Shown: positions 52,613 to 63,489 of the stretch, piece by piece
How the letters are laid out: each line of letters opens with the position of its first letter
Position numbering within the stretch: position 1 is the first letter of the stretch
Assembly: GCA_039090855.1 (NCBI GenBank)
Contig: CM076990.1
Span: 196,731,232-196,795,231 of the forward strand
Length of the DNA stretch: 64,000 nt
Origin: Macrothele yani
Taxonomy: Eukaryota > Arthropoda > Arachnida > Araneae > Macrothelidae
Direction: 5' to 3'
Program-made: the position numbers and the translations under genes
The notes under the pieces: generated by a model
Told to the model about the DNA's origin: nothing
What the model saw: the letters and a program-made list of their open reading frames with translations, nothing else
Database searches by the model: none

Positions 52613-54640
52613 GTTGGAACAGCAAAGCCTGTTTACTGACTTGAAACCCATTAGCGTGCCTTTGCCGATTTTAGAATTTTGGGCGCTTGACCCTTTTTAA
52701 GCGAAATGTCTGCGAAAACCCATGATCTCGCCTACTCAAGTATTTTTATTGCCCCGTTTAATGTCCTGGGAAAGCTTGTGTTTACATCGAACGTGAGCAT
52801 TCCTCGATTCCTTTCGTGTTCTGCTACCGAGCTAACTTCTAAACAGAGTGTCGGCATTCGTTCGAAATGTTTCCCTTCACGAGTTCTGGCCTACAGGGGC
52901 CCCCAGCTTATCTCTATCTCTTTTTTCTTCAAAGCCACTTACGTTCTTCGTGATTCCTCATGCGCATCATTAACCTCGCAATTAATCTTCCCCTAAACAC
53001 AAACACATAATTTACCCAATTAATTCCAGCATGCACTTCATTTTATTTACATTTAACTATATACACAGTTTTCGAATCTTTGCTAATTGGTTTAAGCACC
53101 CCCAAAATTATGCATCACTACTTCCAGCCAAAGGGAAACATCTGTGTTCGAACCTCCTTCCCCGCTGAGTTGCGATGAGAAGTGCTTGTAGAAACTGTCT
53201 TGATGACCGGGAGTGTTTGCTGCCTTTTCCCTTTGGGGTAGGGTAATCAGGTTCTTTCTCAGCCCTGATTCCCCTAAACCAGTTTAAACCAAACGAGTTA
53301 ATATTTAGGCTGAAAAATTAAAGAAATTCGAGAATGTTACAGTATTTATCTGTTTCTTATGTAATAGTGTTAAAAGAAATTTCTGTTGTATAGCAACAAC
53401 ATTTTCTTATTACTTTCTCCTCCCCTGGTTTAATACTGATAATTACCTCACTTTTTCTATTCCTTAAATCGACATAAAAGTACCTTTTGGAAAAGCAAAA
53501 AAAGTTTCAATTATACTCTTACTCGAAAAGATGTGGCTCCAACTTTTCTATTTTCAAACCGTATCTTTTGCATTTAATTTTTTGGCTTCTGTTTCTCATA
53601 ACTGTAGCGCAGGTATAAAAAATCTCACGCATTTTGTGACAGAATAAACAACGCAGACCTTCTCAGTTTTACTAAGAAAATAATAAGAAAAAATGCGTTC
53701 AAGAAACGGTTCACATTCTTGCTTTCCTGCACTGACTGGTGAAATTTTTACTGTCCACGTTTCTTGGTTCATGGCATTCATATATGCCATGGACGGATAA
53801 AGCTCTTCGATTTAGGAAATTGTTTGCAACAGGAAAACTCCTCCACGAAAAGTCGTTCACCCTTTTTAATTGAAGTACTGTGCACAAATTACATTTTGCA
53901 CGTATTTTATAATGTGGGAAACTTTCCCGTTGCCAATGTTTTCAAGTATTTTACTTTTGCTCGATACCATGCTCGTTGCCTACCAATTTGCTCATAATGT
54001 ACAAAACAAGATGAGTTTCCAAAGCTGAAGCAGTGTGCAAACACACTATGAGATATTGCTACAAGGATACGTTTTGTATTTGAAGCGCATTCCAATTTTA
54101 TGACAATTTAAATGTAATGTACTGAGAAATTTACAACGCCCTTAGCGTTGAATTTGCCAAGAAACTTCCAACTGAAAAGGTACGAAAGTAATCAGTTTTG
54201 CCTCACTTATCAAACTTAAAAAGAACTTTTACTGTAACTGAAATAATCTCTTCTTATTATTAAAAAGAACAGATTAAGATTTTTTTTATTATTAAATTCA
54301 CTAAATTTCTAATTTGAAAACTCCTAGCGTGAAATTTATGAACTAGTAGTGAAATTTAAAACGGGAAACCTTTAATTAATTTTTACGTCCTATCATACGC
54401 AAAAATATTTTCTGAAAAATCTGTGAAAATTAAATTTTTTGGCCTTCAGCGCTTCTAACGAAAGATTAACAAACTAATTGGAAAACTTAAATACTGGAAA
54501 AGGAACAGTTAAGCGTAATCTTAGAGGCACAAAAAGAATTTTTCCCTTCAAGTTGAACAGTTTCTTCACAACAAAACTTAAATTTTCTTAATTTTCGACT
54601 TTGACAGGCCTTATGGTAAATTCGTGAAGTACACACATCG
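52613..54640. other. Unassigned AT-rich region
   Basis: About 2 kb without a recognised gene, RNA or array. Open stretches such as 52706-52996 show no domain. Confidence 0.45.
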
Positions 54641-54874
54641 TCATAAAAATCCGTGCACCAAGAAAAAACCGTGCGATTAACGCGAAACTCGGCGAATAGC
54701 TATGGAAAGGGCAGACATGCAAAGGATAAAAGTTTCGTGCGATTCCGCATGCCCGCGCGTCCAAGACCGGCTATGCAATCGCAATCCTTGGGGTTTATAA
54801 GGCGCCGCACAGGGAACTCCAGATTCGTGCCGAAGTGCACGGTAAGAGTCAGGTGAGATCCCTGAGCGATAGAC

Positions 54875-55904
54875 ATGCCGAGGAGCCACCATAGATATGC
54901 GTACGGGCAACTGACGGGAGTTCGAACGAGGTCGTATTGTCAGGATGAGAGAGGCATGGTGGCCGGCACGCCGAATGGGCCGCCATTTGGGCCGGTCGGA
55001 CTGTACGCTGCGATCGTGTTGAGAACAATGGACACGGGAAGGCACCCAGACACAGTGGACTGGCTCTGGATGACCCAAACACACCACCAGCAGAGAGGAC
55101 CGTGGGATTGTGAGAGCGGCACGCACAGATGCAACGACGTCCTAGTCCAATATCTAGAAACATGTGGCGGCTGTACAAGGGACTCCTGTGTCCGCCAGAA
55201 CTATTTCCAGACGCCTGGCAGAGGCGAATTTACACTCTCGACGGCCCTTACGTTTCCTGCCATTAACATCTGACCGTTGTCGGCGTCGATTGCAGTGGTG
55301 TCAGCAGCGAGCAACGTGGAATGCTACGGACTGGCGACGTATAGTGCTCAGCGACGAATCCCGCTTCTGTATGGGAACAGACGACCACCGTATCAGAGTG
55401 TGGAGGATCGCAGGTGAGCGCTACAATCCCAACCTCACGGCTACCCAGACCATCACGCCGAAATACAGGCCTGATGGTCTGCGGAGCCATCGTGTATGAC
55501 AGCCGGACTTCCCTTGCAGTGATTCGAGGGGCATTGACAGCCTAGCGCTACATACAGGAGATCCTGCGGCCCCATGTGCTGCCTTTTCCTGGCGGGGCGG
55601 CCGGGAGCCATTTTTCAACAAGATAACGCCCGTCCGCACACGGTTGTGGGTTCCCCGGGACTGTCTAGGTAATGCTTCGACACTTCCGCGGCCTACCAGA
55701 TCGCCTGATCTCTCGCCCATGGAGCACGTGTGGGACCAGATGGGACACCAGCTTTCTCCATGTCCCAGTGTTCGTGATTTAGAGCGTCAGTTACAAGAAG
55801 TATGGGCCAATCTGTCCCAGGATAACATACGACGTGTCTTTGACTACATGACGGACCGTATCACCGCATTTATCCGAGCTCGAGGCGTTCGAAGGCTCTA
55901 TTAA
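54875..55904 (+). pseudogene. Tc1-like transposase, family G
   Basis: The start MPRSHHRYAYGQLTGVRTRS is at 54875 and continues with GPVGLYAAIVLRTMDTG-type sequence in a shifted frame. The second DNA-binding part is GTPVSARTISRRLAEANLHS. The first Asp is in IVLSDESRFCMGTDDHRIRV. The middle (55500-55640) is frameshifted. The second Asp motif reads FQQDNARPHT-like in another frame, at about 55615. The last open part has SPDLSPMEHVWDQMGHQL with the Glu, and the end is GVRRLY. Four or more lesions are present. No clear inverted ends were found, so the element limits are unknown. Confidence 0.85.
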
Positions 55905-56217
55905 CGCTGACCGGATTGTGTGCCGTATGTCCGCGGGAAATCGTCCTGCTGCTGTGATATAGTAATCACTTCTGTCTTTGGTGTGTACCATAAAGTTCCT
56001 AACAAAGGGAAAGCAGAATGGCATTTTAAAAAGACTGGAAACTTTTTTCTTGACTTTATTATTATTATTGTTAATCTGACAAATGAAAATTTCTGAGGCG
56101 ATTAGAAGGAAACAGGGGACCCTTGAATCTTTCAGCGCCTAGGACCCCAAAAGATCTAAAGCAGCCTCTGATTGGACAACGAAACAGAGACACATGGGTT
56201 AAGGACACAACAATTTA
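55905..56217. other. Spacer between Tc1 relics
   Basis: It probably includes untraced terminal sequence of the flanking elements. No other feature is seen. Confidence 0.45.
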
Positions 56218-57078
56218 TTAATACGGCGTAAGTCCTCCTTTGGAGGCCAATACAGCTGCAATTCGTCGTGGGAAGGACCGATACAAGTCCTGTACAATGG
56301 TCAGAGAGATTTGAAACCATTCCTCCTGCAGAAAAGTGGCTAGTTCACGATGTGATGCTGATGGAGGAAAACGTTTCCTGAATTCCTCCTTCAGAACACC
56401 ACAGAGTGGCTCAATAATGTTAAAGTCGGGTGATTGTGCAGGCCATGACAAATGTTCAACCTCACTTCATTCTCCGCAAACCACTCTTTCATCAGTTTGG
56501 CTCCGTGAACCGGTGCGTTATCATCCTGATACACGGCACCACATCAAGGTACACTGTTTGAACCACTGGGTGCACCTGGTCCCCCCAGTATTATCCGATA
56601 GTCCTTGGAAGATATGTGCCTCTCAAGAACAGATTGTTACTATATTGCGGCCCAAACCATCATCGATCCACCTCCGTGCTTCACTGTGAGCAATAAACAG
56701 TAAGCCTGTGGGGGATGTCTCCAAACGTGTCCAATGTCCACGATTTGAGCTGCTGGTACCATTGCAACCGACCTTTGGCATTCAGACTGGTGATCCAGGG
56801 TTAGGCAATATCAACACGACCGTGAATGTTGAGCCGGTGAAGTTCCCGATAAATAGTTTTAAGGGAAACAGGTGAGTCGCGGTGCGTATTCAACTCGGGT
56901 GTGAGTTGGGCAACTGTGGCTTTTGTTTTTTGGCTATCATCTGTGTTAGCACCCAGACGTCCCTGTCAGACAGCTTCCTCTTACATACACGACAAAGACT
57001 TGCTGTCTTGGACAGAGATGCACCGGCGAGACACGCATCAACAATTTGTCCTCTTAGAAACCCGGATGTCTCCCATTA
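56218..57078 (-). pseudogene. Tc1-like transposase, family H copy 1
   Basis: The start is near 57078 (MGDIRVSKR), with GQIVDACLAGASLSKTASLC as first helix-turn-helix in a shifted frame. SDRDVWVLTQMIAKKQ and PVSLKTIYRELHRLNIHGRV form the second DNA-binding part. The first Asp block is lost in a decayed middle. The C-terminal open part (56451-56218) reads WPAQSPDFNIIEPLCGVLKE, keeping the Glu, and ends SKGGLTPY. Many frameshifts are present. Confidence 0.8.
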
Positions 57079-57366
57079 TGTTATGTGGATCGCACTTTTT
57101 GACGTCCACCTGTGCTACTGCTCTGCTAACGCAACCTCCACATTCCGCTCTCGTTGATCGACTGCGAAATAGATGTAGGCTGGTCACCACGTGGCGCGTA
57201 CAGCGGCGTGACATATAGGGTGCTATTTGCGCAGGTGTTTCAGTTCCGTTGTTCACCCCCTTTAGGCTTTTCTGTTCGAACGCAAACCACAAATGCTCGA
57301 TTGGACTCATGCCTAGGGAGTTTGGAGGCCAGGGCAATACCTGTAAATCTTCCACATGTTTCACGA

Positions 57367-57849
57367 ACCACTCTCGAACATTCCGAGAAGAGTGGCATGG
57401 CGCATTATCCTGTGACAGAAGACACTACTTGAAGGGACTACTACTGCCATGAAAGGATGTACCTATAGTCTGCGAAGATGTTTTGATAGGTGGTAGACGT
57501 CACAATTTCCTGCACGTAAATGACTAGACCACTTTCGAACATTCCGAGAAGAGTGGCATGGAGAATTATCCTGTGACAGAAAACACTACTTGAGGGGAAT
57601 ACTACTGCCATGAAAGGATGTACCTATAGTATGCCAAGATGTTTTCATATGTGGCAGACGTCACAGTTTCCTGCATGTAAATGACTGGACCACTCTCGAA
57701 CATTCCGAGAATAGTGGCATGGGGCATTATTCTGTGACAGAAACGCTATTTGAGGCGAATACTACTGCCATGAAAGGATGTACCTATAGTCTGCGAATAT
57801 GTTTTGGTAAGTGGTAGACGTCATAGTTTCCTGCACGTAAATGACTAGA
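57367..57849. repeat. 161-bp tandem triplication in a transposase gene
   Basis: Units start accactctcgaacattccga at 57367, 57528 and 57689, exactly 161 bp apart. They include tgaaaggatgtacctatagt and tttcctgcacgtaaatgact. The unit spans the second catalytic Asp region on the minus strand. Units differ by several substitutions each. Confidence 0.95.
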
Positions 57850-58325
57850 CAAAAGGTTTCCTAGCAGAAAATTACGCAAAGCACTGCACTTCCTCAACCG
57901 GGGTGAATCCTCGCATCAATATTTCCCCAGGTAAACGACGCTTACGTACCCGGCCGTCCACATGGTGCAACAGGAAATGAGATACATCGGACCAGACGAC
58001 CTTCTTCTAATCACTTAAGGTCAAGTTTTAATGATCACGTGCCCCTTGTATGTGCTTTCGACGGTGAACCAAGGTTACCATGGGAACTTGGGGCGGCCTG
58101 CGGGTGCGGAGCCCATTTTCAGCAGGGTTCGATGTACTGTGCGTTGTGACACATTACTCTCGTCACCAGCATTCAAATTACATGCGAGTTGCGCCACAGC
58201 ATCTGTTGTGCTGGATCGTACCCTACGTGACCGCCTTCGCTCACCTCTAGCATCGATGAGTCGCGGTCAGGCCGCACCTTGTTGGCAGTTCGAGGTTTTA
58301 CCTCCTCGGACCCCTTTTCGAAGGG

Positions 58326-58543
58326 TTTTTTTTTTTTTGTTTTTAATTACGACCACCGTGAGCAACACAATGGGCTATAAGCAGTCGCTCGTTCCTAATT
58401 TAGGGCCACTGGCTCCACGGAAGGGAGAGAGCCTGCGCCGTAAGACAAACACAACATCCATGCCTCACCGGGATTCGAACCCGGACCCATCTTGGACGAA
58501 TGATCAGAAGCCATCGCTTAGACCACTGCGCCAACGGGCCTGC
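58326..58543 (-). mobile_element. SINE family 1, minus-strand copy inside a Tc1
   Basis: The plus strand shows poly-T at about 58326-58344, then the inverse of the family body (gggctataagcagtcgctcg, ttagggccactggctccacg) and the inverse of the tRNA head with B box gggattcgaaccc and A box cactgcgccaac. It interrupts the family H transposase N-terminus, so it is younger than that element. Confidence 0.87.
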
Positions 58544-58679
58544 CTTGGTACTAACCACTGCCAATCGTGAGCATCCCACAAGCCTTCTCGTCTCAGAAAT
58601 GCTCAGACCCTTTCGTCTGGCCATCATAACTTGGCCTTTGTAAAACTCGCTGAAATCCGCTGCCTTTTCCATCGGAAGA

Positions 58680-59238
58680 ACAAGAACAAAACAGATTAAC
58701 AGAGCTTAGTATCAGGTGTTATTTATACGGTTTCATGACCTTCATACGCTTTGTCGTTTACCTGCAGATGTTTTGATTTTCATTAAGACGTGCTGATGAT
58801 AATGTTCTGTCTCTTCGGTATATATTCTTTGCTTTCGGAGTTCACAGGCTCTCAACTTCCTCTGTCCATCTGGTTGAAAGTTTGGTTATTGTGGTGATAT
58901 AATCATGGGTTACGGGGGGGGGGAGTTCTGCAGCATTTTTTAAATGTGTTTGAGCACAAAATACAGTCAAAAGAAATTACTGCATGGCCGATACTTTCAA
59001 AGGTTTTTTTTTAGTTCCTAATTTGATTTAGTCTAAACTTATGAATTTGAAAAAAAAATGTAAAATCAAGTACAAGAAATAATAACAATAACCAAGTGGA
59101 ATATCTAATTGATGCACTACTGTTTGTGAAAATTGGAACACCAAGAGGGAATCGCGCTAAGGAAATTTATATCACAGATTCCTCATGTTACAGAACTGAT
59201 GAACTAATTACATTTGTAGAGCTACACAAAAAAAAATT
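58680..59238. other. Unassigned spacer
   Basis: A run of ten G lies at 58914-58923. The sequence gaaaattggaacaccaagag at 59129 resembles a Tc1-type end, but no partner was found. Confidence 0.4.
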
Positions 59239-59940
59239 CGCTTCAAAACTCAGTATCATATGATGCAAGATGTTCTCGCTTCAAAGCTCAGTATCATATG
59301 ATGCAAGATGTTTTCGCTTCAAAGCTCAGTATCATATGATGCACGATGTTTTCGCTTCAAAACTCAGTATCATATGATGCAAGATGTTCTCGCTTCAAAG
59401 CTCAGTATCATATGATGCAAGATGTTCTCGCTTCAAAGCGCAGTATCATATGATGCAAGATGTTCTCGCTTCAAAGCTCTGTATCATATGATGCAAGATG
59501 TTCTCGCTTCAAAGCTCAATATCATATGATGCAAGATGTTTTCGCTTCAAAGCTCAGTATCACATGATGCAAGATGTTCTCGCTTCAAAGTTCAGTATCA
59601 TATGATGCAAGATGTTCTCGCTTCAAAGCTCAGTATCATATGATGCAAGATGTTCTCGCTTCAAAGCTCAGTATCATATGATGCAAGATGTTTTCGCTTC
59701 AAAGCTCAGTATCATATGATGCAATATGTTTTCGCTTCAAAGCTCAGTATCATATGATGCAATATGTTTTCGCTTCAAAGCTCAGTATCATATGATGCAA
59801 GATGTTCTCGCTTCAAAGCTCAGTATCATATGATGCAAGATGTTTTCGCTTCAAAGCTCAGTATCATATGATGCAAGATGTTCTCGTTTCAAAGCTCAGT
59901 ATCATATGATGCAAGATGTTCTCGCTTCAAAGCTCAGTAT
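59239..59940. repeat. 38-bp satellite array, about 18.5 copies
   Basis: The unit reads cgcttcaaagctcagtatca followed by tatgatgcaagatgttct. Unit starts run from 59239 to 59923, a distance of exactly 18 periods, so no indel is needed. Copies differ by single changes such as ct/tt before cgctt and g/a at aaagct/aaaact. The palindrome atcatatgat occurs in almost every unit. The array abuts Tc1-derived sequence on the right. Confidence 0.97.
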
Positions 59941-59984
59941 CGTGGGAAGCCACGTCGAGCAACAATAACATCACCCTCTAAACG

Positions 59985-60983
59985 GCGTGGCATTGAATGA
60001 AAGAGGTTTTTGATATCGTTCTCCGGTATAGTCTACCGGGCTGCTTCTTTGCGAGATCAGAGTTCATTTCTGGTGACTAGTGGAGGCGCTTGACGGTCCA
60101 GTCTCTTAGCTACCATGTCCCAGACATGTTTCACCGGGAACATATCCGGGGGAACGTGCAGGCCACGGAAGAAGCGGTATCTGCCGTGCATGGAAGAGGT
60201 ATTGTACATTCTGGGCCACATGTGGCCGAGCATTGTCCTGCTGGAATATAGCACAAGGGCAACTCAGAAGGAAGGTTATCACCTCTGAATCTAAAACATC
60301 CCTGATTTATCACTGGCTGTTGAGGGGAGGATTCCCTCAATTCGTACCAGGCGAGATCGCGAATTGAATCCAATGGCGCCCCAAATCATGACGCTTGGCA
60401 TTGAGCCTGTATCACCCTGCAAAATCCATGCTGCAAGATGCCGTTCAGCACGATATCTTCGAACACGTATGCAGCCATCATGGTACATCAAGTTGAATCG
60501 TGACTCGTCAGAAAACACGACTTGCTGCCAATCAGCGTGCCAATGGGCCTGTGTTCGGAACCCCATTGCAGCCTGAGGTGTCTGCGGTTGAGGGGTCAAA
60601 GAAATGCGCAGCAATGGGCTGATAGCGTCCAGTCTTCTGTAAAGCAGACGACGTCCAACTGTGCTGGAGGACAAAGCCTGACCTTCGAGAGTGCTGCGCT
60701 AACGTCATGGATGCCGCTGTGCAATCACTCACTGTCATGCGATAGAGGTGTCTGTCATCCCGTGAAGTCGTGTGATTTTGCGCTCCATTTCCTGGATTTC
60801 AGTGCGTATGAGTGACGTCACATCTGTCCACTGGCGTCACGTTTTCATCACTGTACTGGCGTTTCATCCCGTACGAATGGCAATTTCGCGGAAGGAAAAT
60901 CCTGCTTCTCGTGGCCCAACAGTCCTTCCTCGCTCAAAGTCCGTCAAGTGCTGACAACGCGACTTTCTTCGGCGACGGGGCAT
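59985..60983 (-). pseudogene. Tc1-like transposase, family I
   Basis: The ATG at 60983 begins MPRRRRK, then in shifted frames LTDFERGRTVGPREAGFSFR (first helix-turn-helix). The second DNA-binding part lies near 60700 (SSSTVGRRLLYRRLD). The open part 60674-60291 carries HWHADWQQVVFSDESRFNLM, the first Asp, with HDGCIRVRRYRAER and MPSVMIWGAIGFNSRSRLV. The second Asp block lies out of frame near 60230. The Glu position falls in FPVKHVWDMVAKRL, where Lys replaces Glu. The C-terminal end is decayed and abuts the 38-bp satellite. The left inverted end was not found. Confidence 0.84.
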
Positions 60984-61997
60984 AGTGAGACACAAAAAAC
61001 ACCCTTTCGACTCAACGCCAGCTCTTCACAGATTGCAACATCTCGTTTGAGCCAGCTCTTTATAACCAAGACCGGACTGTTCAGAAGGCGCTGCTCCGAA
61101 AGCGCATGCGCATTTTCATTTTCACTGAAATTTTAATCATCTGGCTGTCCCAACCTGTTGTACATATCCTGTAAGTCTCAAGCTAATATCCGCAGTCCTT
61201 CATGTTGTTGTAATTTTTAGAAACAGTAGCTTATTATAAAACGAAACATGAGAAGCATTTGAACGCTTTTTGAACATTGTCCTTAATTGTACACTTTAAA
61301 TCCAAAATTCCACAGCTTAAGCATAATTTCTACCTCTTTTCGGAGTCTCGTGAAACCTGTTTGCATGCATAACATAATACCCATCATTTTGGCCGCTGGC
61401 TACTTGAGTTAACTTTTCAAAGAAGCCCCTCTGGTAACGTTACAAACTTTTATTCAAGAACACCGGGAAGCTACCCTGGGAATCTTTGGCCAATAGTAGT
61501 TTATCAATGACTTAGGCAGCGGCAGGAGCAGCATATCTTTAACACGTGAGCACTAGATGGCGGATGGTGCGTACGGGTTCAACTCTCCAAAAGTCGAAGT
61601 AACACAATTCTTAAAATAGACGGTAGAAAAAAAAAACAGGTGCAAGATGCTCGTTGTGCAACAGCATAAAATCTAAATTCAAAAAATATTTTAATTTCTT
61701 TGACATATTTTGCTACAGAATAAAAACAAAAGGGTGATGTGTATCTTTAATTGAGAAAAGCTTTCTTCGATATACAGTACCCCAAGATGCAACACAGCAA
61801 TTTTTTTAACAGGTTTGAAATAAGGAGTCCCTCCGTCTTAAGTCTAAGGAAACATATTAGTGTAGGCATATTTTTCGAAATATTTCCGCCACTAAATCTT
61901 CAGTGGGAAGCAGGGGCATGGCCACAGGTAGTGCTCATTGGGTTTTAACCTCTCGCAAAGCACTATTTTGCGCCCCTCTTTGGCGCATCAATGTTGT
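60984..61997. other. Tc1 family I 5' flank, then unassigned sequence
   Basis: The first 150-180 bp are probably the 5' UTR and terminal region of family I (ggctgtcccaacctgttgta near 61144). After that no feature is recognised. Confidence 0.4.
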
Positions 61998-62338
61998 CCC
62001 AATCTCAAAGTTCTTGTTAATGAGGTGGAAATATTAGGGTTCCTAGTTGAGTATTCATGTTCTTAGATCGGTAGATCCCACATACATTAGTTCCCTCATT
62101 CCCGGTACAGTAGGATGTAGAAGAATGGTATATACACCTGCACGTGACTGTAAAGGAATTGGGTCACGGTCTTTGTGAACCAAATTGAATAGGTTAAGTG
62201 TCCGGACACCAAAATTTAGGTCAAGACCTCTGTAAAATCCTTTAAGTGGGGTTCCTAGTTGAGTATTCATAAGAACATGAATACTCAACTGGAAACCCCT
62301 AATATTTCCACCTCATTAACAAGAACTTTGAGATTGGG
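61998..62338. repeat. Inverted repeat with 68-bp arms and a third partial copy
   Basis: The left arm 61998-62065 (cccaatctcaaagttcttgt to gagtattcatgttctta) pairs with the right arm 62271-62338. A further direct copy of ggttcctagttgagtattca lies at 62249-62270, directly against the right arm, making a 22-bp hairpin at the centre. Arms differ at only a few positions. Confidence 0.9.
62058..62270 (-). pseudogene. GIY-YIG-like nuclease, N-terminal part (tentative)
   Basis: The minus-strand frame reads NLVHKDRDPIPLQSR, then AGVYTILLHPTVPG, MRELMYVGSTDLRT and a stop. The AGVYTI and MYVGST pair, about 18 residues apart, matches the two signature strands of GIY-YIG nucleases, where the two Tyr help form the active site. 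The frame is cut at the edge of the inverted repeat. Known eukaryotic carriers of this fold include Penelope-like retroelements and SLX1-type repair proteins. The surrounding sequence does not show which applies. No upstream reverse transcriptase was found. Confidence 0.42.
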
Positions 62339-62582
62339 GCTACATTTTCCGAACTGGAACTGTTCAACTATTGTGGCACCTTTAATGTCTCGTCAGACTT
62401 TATTATTTATGGAGTCATTGTGGATTGCCTACTACGGAGAAGGAACCTGTAACGAGGAAACACTTTTTTGCCTTCACAATGATTGGAAAAGACTTATCCG
62501 GAGTTTACCAGGGCTCCTTTTTCCTTCTTTTTTTCCAAGCATTTTGGTTTACTGCTGCGGTGCCTTCACACATTTGTTTTAA
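62271..62582 (+). pseudogene. Possible C-terminal part of the same nuclease, opposite strand (tentative)
   Basis: The plus-strand frame reads STSLTRTLRLGLHFPNWNCS, VAPLMSRQTLLFMESLWIAY and YGEGTCN. The block with Arg, then Glu, then LWIAYY is what follows the GIY and YIG strands in GIY-YIG nucleases (the catalytic Glu helix). The end of the minus-strand N-terminal part and the start of this part share the arm sequence, one frame apart, so an inverted rearrangement may have split one gene. An aataaa occurs at 62612. This is inference from weak motifs. Confidence 0.35.
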
Positions 62583-63076
62583 GTACGGAAATTCAGAATG
62601 AAAAAGTAAAAATAAAGTTGTAAAATCTAGCTGCTGCTCTAAAAACAGAAGGCAACGCGTTCACATTCGCAGAATAACAAATTGATAAGCGGCTGCAGGA
62701 TTCAATTAGGATTGAGTACAGTGGTTGTCGTTTGTACACTGCTTCAGTTTACATCAGCGCATGAGCAACGGCGTTCAGCATTTTATTGTTTAACAATCAA
62801 CAAATGTTCTTCGACAAGTCAACAGTTTGCGGCAACTTAAGAAGTTTTGTTTATTTCGCTAAGATACCCTACTCAGTAATCACACTGGGAGCACGTGCAG
62901 AAGCAATATAAGGTTGGTGCGAATTCTTTCTCCTTTGAGATTCTCGGGCCGCTTTAGAAAAGGAACTAATTCTCTTTCAGTGTCACATTTTTTCCCTATT
63001 TGCATCGCATCCTCCTGAACAATTCTGAAGAAAAAACCTTGAACGTAATCACGCCATGCTTTCACACACACAAAAA

Positions 63077-63077
<1 letters not shown>
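62583..63077. other. Unassigned spacer
   Basis: Nothing is recognised. Confidence 0.45.

Positions 63078-63112
<35 letters not shown>
63078..63112. repeat. (TA)n microsatellite
   Basis: About 17 uninterrupted TA units. Confidence 0.97.
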
Positions 63113-63118
<6 letters not shown>

Positions 63119-63489
63119 ACTCGTCCTACGTGATTGTTGAGATACAGGTGCATAATAGTATGAAAATAAGGATGTAAAAATAAATACAGTGTTGTACGGT
63201 TTGGTATATCTAAAATGAAACACAAAATATATGGTGTCAATAAATGAAGTATACAACTCCAGTATGCTATTAAAAAACTACAATAAATAACAGCTTACTT
63301 TTAATGTCAAAACACATGGTAATTGTGAAAGTTTTTTTAATGTCAGTAGGTCCCCACGTGCGCTCTGTTGGTTGGTCGCAGGATGTCTAAACGATAGTCC
63401 AGTTCCACTCACGTACGCTGCAGAATGCCAGGTGTAACAAGGAGGCTGCAGTAATGTGTTCTTTGAGCCCAGTGATAGTTGCAACCTTT

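Larger units (their letters stand above)
57100..58672 (-). pseudogene. Tc1-like transposase, family H copy 2, with SINE and triplication
   Basis: The ATG at 58672 opens [20 protein letters not shown] and [17 protein letters not shown], the first helix-turn-helix. A SINE interrupts it at 58326-58543. Beyond the SINE come SRNLNAGDESNVSQRTVHRT-like sequence and MGSAPAGRPK. The first Asp block near 58000 is decayed. The second Asp motif, SQDNAPCHSSRNVREW, lies in a 161-bp unit present three times (57367-57849). The last open part (57364 onward) reads EDLQVLPWPPNSLGMSPIEH LWFAFE with the Glu, 36 residues after the Asp (DD36E). It runs directly into the family H copy 1 start. It is inactive. Confidence 0.83.

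Noticed and set aside
59239..59940. Possible CRISPR-like array
   Set aside because: The 38-bp units are directly adjacent with no variable spacers, and the sequence is eukaryotic. It is a satellite.
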